Shown one piece after another: positions 57,279 to 64,000 of a DNA stretch of 64,000 bases. The first letter of the stretch is position 1. The number at the start of each line of letters is the position of its first letter. Source of the DNA: Theobroma cacao (Eukaryota > Streptophyta > Magnoliopsida > Malvales > Malvaceae); the NCBI RefSeq assembly GCF_000208745.1, contig NC_030850.1, positions 31,149,674-31,213,673 on the forward strand. The letters are read 5' to 3'. Position numbers and translations under genes: made by a program. Under the pieces are notes generated by a model. The model had not been told where the DNA came from, did no database searches, and was given only the letters and a program-made list of their open reading frames with translations.

Positions 57279-59086
57279 TTCTGTTTACCTGAGAGTTCAC
57301 TGCGACGTCCCAGCTCTTCTTCCTTTCGAGTGAATCGATGTGTTGTCACAACCAGAAGAAATGAGGATAATAAATGATATGAAGACAAAATGCAATGGTC
57401 TGCCGATCTGCATGGGTGGCCATGAGTATTCCATTGAGTCTTGACGGTGACAGAACGCAAATTGACAAGAATTAACGGAACTTAGTGGAAGACAAGGACA
57501 TGTTCGTGTTATAGGTAGTTTAGAAGCTTAATGAAGAGCCCTTTTTCTTAGATAATCGGAGTCAAAGATGCTTATCAACCGGTTTAATTTCCATGATTGT
57601 CTGCATTTATCACTAATATGAAAGCAAGATGTGACGATCAATTAACTTTATCCATTTAAATTAAATGTGATATATTTCTTATTTACTTTGTTTGACATTT
57701 TCAAGAGACTAAAGGAGGGTTATGTTGGACAGGATTCCAGAACAGAAGACAAAGGCTGGCGCAAATATAAGACTTAAGCGAGTCTCTCGTCTGCAAACAA
57801 ATTTGCTAGATTACAACAATTATACAGAGATGAGCCTACTGGGAGAAATGGCCCTGCGAAAGAGCAAAGAAGTTTTGCTTGAGCTTGATTAGTACATCTG
57901 AACTGATGCTTCCTCCCTTGAGAAAATGGGAATACCAATGCGCAGAAAGCTTAGGGTATCTTTTCAAATCGGGGTCGTCCAAATCTACGTAGTAGAAGCC
58001 GTAGCCTGATTCATAGCCATCCAGCAACTCAAATACATCCAGGAAGGACCATGCAAAGTACCCTCTTGTATTTGATCCATTCCTTTGAAAATTTAAGAGC
58101 GAGAAGAAGGAAAGGAAAGCGTTAGACGGTATACATGATATGGATAAGCTGAAAGAAATCTATGCAAAAGGATCAATTGCAATCTACAAACACTCAAAAG
58201 GTCGATGGCTCTTAGGCCATTCCTTAAAGTTCGAATTGGCATACCTCACAGCATCAAGTACACTTCCAATGTAGGCATGCAAATAGTTTACCCTCGAGGT
58301 GTCTTCCATTGTTGAATTGCGCCTGTTTCTCTGACCTGCCAAAGACACCAGACCAACTTCACCAATGAGATGAAAAGCAAGACCACAAGCATAAACAAAT
58401 ATGAGATATTGCCAACCAAAATCTTTTTTAAATTTCCAAATTACATTCTTTGAGGCCTAACGGTGTTGGTATTGGAGTTAAGAAGCATATATTTTCATAC
58501 AGTTTGCTATCAAATATGGTGGAATGAAAGAGGGATATAATCTGCATGACTAAATTGTATCAGCAATTGTCTGTTTTTCTTATAGGTGTTTAGCCGTTAT
58601 GTTTTTTCAGCTTATTCCTTTTCGCCAGCAGACTTGGCAATTGTTCTACATAATATGTTTTATAATAGTCTATTGAATTGAGAGCCATGATATTTTATTC
58701 AAAAAAAGTATTCACAGCTCAGATATCACTGATGTAAATTTCTGGGAATGACTCTGTTTTAATTGCTGCACATCATTCTTCTCATGTCCTCATTTTACTT
58801 TTCCCACATGAAGCAGCTAAATTATTTCATTTCATAATTTCTTGGATTCTTGACTTGGAAAAAGGCATGAATCCATGTAGGTTGCCCTCTGTTCTATAAT
58901 TATTTAATCTACTTGCTGTTGGAGAGAGGTAAAGAGAGATACCATTTTCAAGAATGTAAATAGGGGGATTTTCATAAACTTGCTTGAAATACTCCAGCAC
59001 TGCTTGCAAGCCCCAAGGCAGTATGGGCAACTGAGTGGCAAAGCTGGTCAGTGAACCATTGAGCAAGCATGAAATAAACAAAGACT

Positions 59087-59122
59087 GGGGGGGGGGGGGG
59101 GGGGGGGGGGATAAAACAGTAN
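59087..59122. other. Poly-G run plus N: suspected assembly seam
   Basis: Twenty-four G at 59087-59110, then ATAAAACAGTA and an N at 59122, directly followed by the middle of a 310-bp unit. The paralogous position in gene D reads ACTGGCGATAAAAC without the G run. So the copy continues for a few bases past the G run and then jumps into the repeat. This is typical of a low-quality contig end. Confidence 0.85.
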
Positions 59123-60605
59123 ACAAGGATTCAAGGACTTGGAGGTGGGGGAAACGAGATTGAGCCTGTTCGGTTTCTTTCTCCATTTCATTTTGCGTAC
59201 AGCACAAGGCCCAGTTTGTTATATATCTCTTTCACGATTTAGGCCCAATTGTGTAGCCATTAATCTATTTTAAGTTTATAAAGAATCAACAAAAATTTCT
59301 AGTAAGACCCAAAGAAGAATGGAAACAACGAACAGGTTGAAGCTCAAATCAATGAGAAAACAAATTATACGAGGACAAGAGTTAAAGCAGAATCAAAGTT
59401 TTGTGATCGATTACAGATAATTTGTTTCGTCGACAAGGATTCAAGGGCTTGGAGGTGGGGGAAACGAGATTGAGCTTGTTCGGTTTCTTTCTCCATTTCA
59501 TTTTGCGTACAGCACAAGGCCCAGTTTGTTATATATCTCTTTCACGATTTAGGCCCAATTGTGTAGCCATTAATCTATTTTAAGTTTATAAAGAATCAAC
59601 AAAAATTTCTAGTAAGACCCAAAGAAGAATGGAAACAACGAACAGGTTGAAGCTCAAATCAATGAGAAAACAAATTATACGAGGACAAGAGTTAAAGCAG
59701 AATCAAAGTTTTGTGATCGATTACAGATAATTTGTTTCGTCGACAAGGATTCAAGGACTTGGAAGTGGGGGAAACGAGATTGAGCCTGTTCGATTTCTTT
59801 CTCCATTTCATTTTGCGTACAGCACAATGCCCAATTTGTTATATATCTCTTTCACGATTTAGACCCAATTGTGTAGCCATTAGTCTATTTTAAGTCTATA
59901 AAAAATCAACAAAAATTTCCAGTAAGACCCAAAGAAGAATGGAAACAACGAACAGGTTGAAGCTCAAATCAATGAGAAAACAAATGATACGAGGACAAGA
60001 GTTAAAGCAGAATCAAAGTTTTGTGATCGATTACAGATAATTTGTTTCGTCGACAAGGATTCAAGGGCTTGGAGGTGGGGGAAACGAGATTGAGCTTGTT
60101 CGGTTTCTTTCTCCATTTCATTTTGCGTACAGCACAATGCCCAATTTGTTATATATCTCTTTCACGATTTAGACCCAATTGTGTAGCCATTAGTCTATTT
60201 TAAGTCTATAAAGAATCAACAAAAATTTTCAGTAAGACCCAAAGAAGAATGGAAACAACGAACAGGTTGAAGCTCAAATCAATGAGAAAACAAATTATAC
60301 GAGGACAAGAGTTAAAGCAGAATCAAAGTTTTGTGATCGATTACAGATAATTTGTTTCGTCGACAAGGATTCAAGGACTTGGAAGTGGGGGAAACGAGAT
60401 TGAGCCTGTTCGATTTCTTTCTCCATTTCATTTTGCGTACAGCACAATGCCCAATTTGTTATATATCTCTTTCACGATTTAGACCCAATTGTGTAGCCAT
60501 TAGAATCTATTTTAAGTCTATAAAGAATCAACAAAAATTTCCAGTAAGACCCAAAGAAGAATGGAAACAACGAACAGGTTGAAGCTCAAATCAATGAGAA
60601 AACAA
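59123..60605. repeat. Second array of the 310-bp unit (about 4.8 copies)
   Basis: A partial unit begins at 59123 (in phase with a virtual start at 59054). Full units start at 59364, 59674, 59984 and 60294; the last is 312 bp because of a 2-bp insertion (TAGAATCTAT). Several units begin ATTATACGAGG instead of ATGATACGAGG. The final unit differs from that of the first array at roughly ten positions although the sequence after it is identical. Confidence 0.92.
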
Positions 60606-62851
60606 AAGAGGTCCGAATTTTCCAAAACCCAACACCATTGACAGAAGTCAGGGTGCTCAATTAATCAACACAAGTACTGCTACTGACTAAGAGAAGCAGC
60701 TAACCAGCGTGGGCAAAAGTATCCCAAATGCTAGGAGTCCTCCCATCTTCGCTTGCTGCTCCCTCCACCTTCCATGTGTTACTAGAAGCTCGTCAGTCTT
60801 CATCAATTTGTCTTTTGTGTTCAAGTATAGTATTTGTTTTGGAAAATGGTTTTTGCTCAATGAGCGGCTAGCATGTGTAAAGCGTAAACATAGACCAACA
60901 ACCAAACTGACCTGATAAGCGGCGGTGGCAGAACCAAAGACAAAGCCAGGTGGAAAGTCATATCTGCTATACTTATCAGCGCAGAGCACTGCTATTCGCA
61001 TATGCAGCAGAATTCTAATTAGCAAGAAAATCAGACTCCTCATTTCTGTTTACCTGAGAGTTCACTGCGACGTCCCAGCTCTTCTTCCTTTCGAGTGAAT
61101 CGATGTGTTGTCACAACCAGAAGAAATGAGGATAATAAATGATATGAAGACAAAATGCAATGGTCTGCCGATCTGCATGGGTGGCCATGAGTATTCCATT
61201 GAGTCTTGACGGTGACAGAACGCAAATTGACAAGAATTAACGGAACTTAGTGGAAGACAAGGACATGTTCGTGTTATAGGTAGTTTAGAAGCTTAATGAA
61301 GAGCCCTTTTTCTTAGATAATCGGAGTCAAAGATGCTTATCAACCGGTTTAATTTCCATGATTGTCTGCATTTATCACTAATATGAAAGCAAGATGTGAC
61401 GATCAATTAACTTTATCCATTTAAATTAAATGTGATATATTTCTTATTTACTTTGTTTGACATTTTCAAGAGACTAAAGGAGGGTTATGTTGGACAGGAT
61501 TCCAGAACAGAAGACAAAGGCTGGCGCAAATATAAGACTTAAGCGAGTCTCTCGTCTGCAAACAAATTTGCTAGATTACAACAATTATACAGAGATGAGC
61601 CTACTGGGAGAAATGGCCCTGCGAAAGAGCAAAGAAGTTTTGCTTGAGCTTGATTAGTACATCTGAACTGATGCTTCCTCCCTTGAGAAAATGGGAATAC
61701 CAATGCGCAGAAAGCTTAGGGTATCTTTTCAAATCGGGGTCGTCCAAATCTACGTAGTAGAAGCCGTAGCCTGATTCATAGCCATCCAGCAACTCAAATA
61801 CATCCAGGAAGGACCATGCAAAGTACCCTCTTGTATTTGATCCATTCCTTTGAAAATTTAAGAGCGAGAAGAAGGAAAGGAAAGCGTTAGACGGTATACA
61901 TGATATGGATAAGCTGAAAGAAATCTATGCAAAAGGATCAATTGCAATCTACAAACACTCAAAAGGTCGATGGCTCTTAGGCCATTCCTTAAAGTTCGAA
62001 TTGGCATACCTCACAGCATCAAGTACACTTCCAATGTAGGCATGCAAATAGTTTACCCTCGAGGTGTCTTCCATTGTTGAATTGCGCCTGTTTCTCTGAC
62101 CTGCCAAAGACACCAGACCAACTTCACCAATGAGATGAAAAGCAAGACCACAAGCATAAACAAATATGAGATATTGCCAACCAAAATCTTTTTTAAATTT
62201 CCAAATTACATTCTTTGAGGCCTAACGGTGTTGGTATTGGAGTTAAGAAGCATATATTTTCATACAGTTTGCTATCAAATATGGTGGAATGAAAGAGGGA
62301 TATAATCTGCATGACTAAATTGTATCAGCAATTGTCTGTTTTTCTTATAGGTGTTTAGCCGTTATGTTTTTTCAGCTTATTCCTTTTCGCCAGCAGACTT
62401 GGCAATTGTTCTACATAATATGTTTTATAATAGTCTATTGAATTGAGAGCCATGATATTTTATTCAAAAAAAGTATTCACAGCTCAGATATCACTGATGT
62501 AAATTTCTGGGAATGACTCTGTTTTAATTGCTGCACATCATTCTTCTCATGTCCTCATTTTACTTTTCCCACATGAAGCAGCTAAATTATTTCATTTCAT
62601 AATTTCTTGGATTCTTGACTTGGAAAAAGGCATGAATCCATGTAGGTTGCCCTCTGTTCTATAATTATTTAATCTACTTGCTGTTGGAGAGAGGTAAAGA
62701 GAGATACCATTTTCAAGAATGTAAATAGGGGGATTTTCATAAACTTGCTTGAAATACTCCAGCACTGCTTGCAAGCCCCAAGGCAGTATGGGCAACTGAG
62801 TGGCAAAGCTGGTCAGTGAACCATTGAGCAAGCATGAAATAAACAAAGACT
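60606..62851. repeat. Duplicated 2.25-kb segment, copy 2
   Basis: This is the partner of 56841-59086 at a constant 3765-bp offset. Here the sequence continues past 62851 into a normal exon 10 of gene D, so this copy has the natural right-hand context, whereas copy 1 runs into poly-G. Confidence 0.88.
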
Positions 62852-64000
62852 GGCGATAAAACCTCTCAACTCACCTCGTAAGTCAATGAAGCATTCCCTA
62901 CATCTGCCACAAAGAGAATCCATTTAGTTGTTTTCCTCCAGCATTGCTAAATTATTTTGATAAAGGTCTAGAATGGCTGTTTTAGTTAAGTATGTTAGCA
63001 TTGCCTTGAATCACTGAATTGAAAGGTACATCGTTTGACTAGATAACCTCAGTTAGTTCAGTCAAAGCAGCAATTGAATTTAACATTTATTAAGTTTGGC
63101 AAGAATATGTAAAGAACATACTGGATATCTTTACAGCTAAATCTGTGTTATAGTCTCTTTGCTTCAATTCCCAACTTCCAGGGTCATCTTCCACATAATA
63201 TGAGCTGTAATGAATCACCCCTAAGAAATCAAAAGAACCCCTAACCAGTTCAGATTCATGATTGGTAAATGTAGGAATTCTGGAGCCTGCAATTTTCTTC
63301 ATCGTGTGAGGATAATCTCCAAACACCAAGGGGTTTACAATCCTGAAGTACAATGCAGACAAAGATGTAACTGAACGGTGGAATAAAATTTCTGGTAAAG
63401 TCAGTAGTTCCAAAGGCATGTAGTTGACAAAACAATCAACAACAATGCAGAAATGACAGAATTTTCAAGAAGTCGAGCCATGCATTGATATATAATCACA
63501 CTTGATGCCGGAGTCTGAACTTACCAACCAACAAAGAAGTCATTGGCTCTTTGAGTTGCAATGGCATCCTCTACTGAATTTGTTAGAGGAAAATTGCCAG
63601 TTGTATAGATGCTAATACCTATGAACCCATGCTGCTTTCCCTGCATCATCATGATTCATGTGTATTAATCTTAATGGACATCTCCTTTGCTATTTCTCAG
63701 TGATTAATAAGTTCTTTACATTCTTTGACATTGAAACAGCATGGAGAAAATTGGCAGTTAGAGAACTTAATTATGTGCAGTAAAATTAAGGGAACTTGTT
63801 CTAGGAACAAACTTTAAGTTTAATAACAAGGACGTTTATCGAAATGAAATGTTGGAGCAGAATTCAATGTGGCTAGTTTCCATGTAATTTAATCAAAATG
63901 AATTGCATAATTGGCAGATAAAAAAGAAAAAAAATAGAAAAGGAATTAGAAAAGAAATAGAGTTGAACTGCTCAACGACTTTGAAAGTTTGGATATTATT
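61601..64000 (-). CDS. GH1 beta-glucosidase gene D (BGLU11-like), 5' part outside the window
   Basis: Six 3' exons are visible: 63640-63525 (exon 8), 63342-63122 (9), 62903-62875 (10), 62795-62708 (11), 62100-62010 (12) and 61847-61601 (13), with stop TAG at 61603-61601. Their lengths (116, 221, 29, 88, 91, 247) equal those of gene B, so this copy is open over its visible part. The nucleophile motif YILENG is in exon 11. The acid/base exon 7 lies beyond 64000; 63641-64000 is intron 7. Family role as for gene B. Confidence 0.87.

Larger units (their letters stand above)
57836..61043 (-). pseudogene. Glucosidase 'gene C': chimera with exons 1-2 and 11-13 only
   Basis: Minus-strand exons 1 (61043-60912) and 2 (60768-60705) repeat those of gene B base for base. 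Exons 11 (59030-58943), 12 (58335-58245) and 13 (58082-57836) repeat those of gene D. Exons 3-10, including the acid/base TVNEP exon, are absent; in their place lie a tandem array, an N and poly-G. Exon 2 ends in phase 1 and exon 11 begins in phase 0, so even direct splicing would shift the frame. It cannot encode an active enzyme and is most likely a product of faulty assembly or of joining two haplotypes, though a real unequal crossover is not excluded. Confidence 0.8.

Noticed and set aside
58827..59207. Minus-strand frame joining a poly-proline run to the glucosidase ENG exon
   Set aside because: The proline run is the translated poly-G artefact, and the frame crosses an N and the suspected assembly seam. 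Only the exon 11 part (58943-59030) is real.

Overview
The window is nuclear DNA of a eudicot plant. Its genes have many GT-AG introns, the intergenic DNA is very AT-rich and full of MITEs, and it carries a Ty3/gypsy element plus plant-specific families (SPX-RING ligase, RFI2-type RING protein, ABCC4/14-type transporter, BGLU11-type GH1 glucosidases). A rosid such as Citrus or another Sapindales is my guess from the protein wording; the species cannot be fixed from the sequence alone.

Layout. 1-3503 is AT-rich with no convincing gene. 3504-9154 is an old, decayed LTR retrotransposon on the minus strand with both LTRs, PBS, PPT and a 5-bp target duplication. 10877-19259 holds an intact ABCC4/14-like ABC transporter (11 coding exons, 1509 aa). 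20356-21299 is a NOP16-like nucleolar protein gene (+). It is tail-to-tail with 21923-25168, an NLA/BAH1-like SPX-RING E3 ligase (-). 25.2-33.9 kb is a gene desert with nested MITEs (a hAT-like element inside a Harbinger-like one) and a large foldback. 34001-35679 is a small universal stress protein gene (+). 36.8-39.7 kb holds further MITEs. 40304-44060 is an RFI2-like RING-H2 gene (+). From 44771 to the window end lies a minus-strand tandem cluster of BGLU11-like GH1 beta-glucosidase genes: A (13 exons, 1-nt deletion in exon 9), B (13 exons, intact, 511 aa), C (a chimera of the first two and last three exons only) and D (running off the window).

The most notable structures are in the glucosidase cluster. 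Intron 2 of gene B contains five tandem copies of a 310-bp unit carrying promoter-like TGGGCC motifs. A 2.25-kb segment next to that array is repeated, apparently without change, exactly 3765 bp further on. The two copies are separated by a 24-nt poly-G run, an N, and a second array of the same unit. This looks like an assembly or haplotype-joining problem that manufactured gene C, although the two arrays are not identical.

The gene order combines neighbours that Arabidopsis keeps in two places: BGLU11-NLA-NOP16 (At1g02850/60/70) and RFI2-USP-ABCC4 (At2g47700/10/800). The window may therefore preserve an older arrangement that was split by duplication and gene loss in the Arabidopsis lineage. 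The genes do not form a single pathway. I did not find a clearly new biological system; the intronic promoter-like array is the best candidate for something undescribed. All splice models were worked out by hand from GT/AG sites, phase and family knowledge, without transcript evidence.
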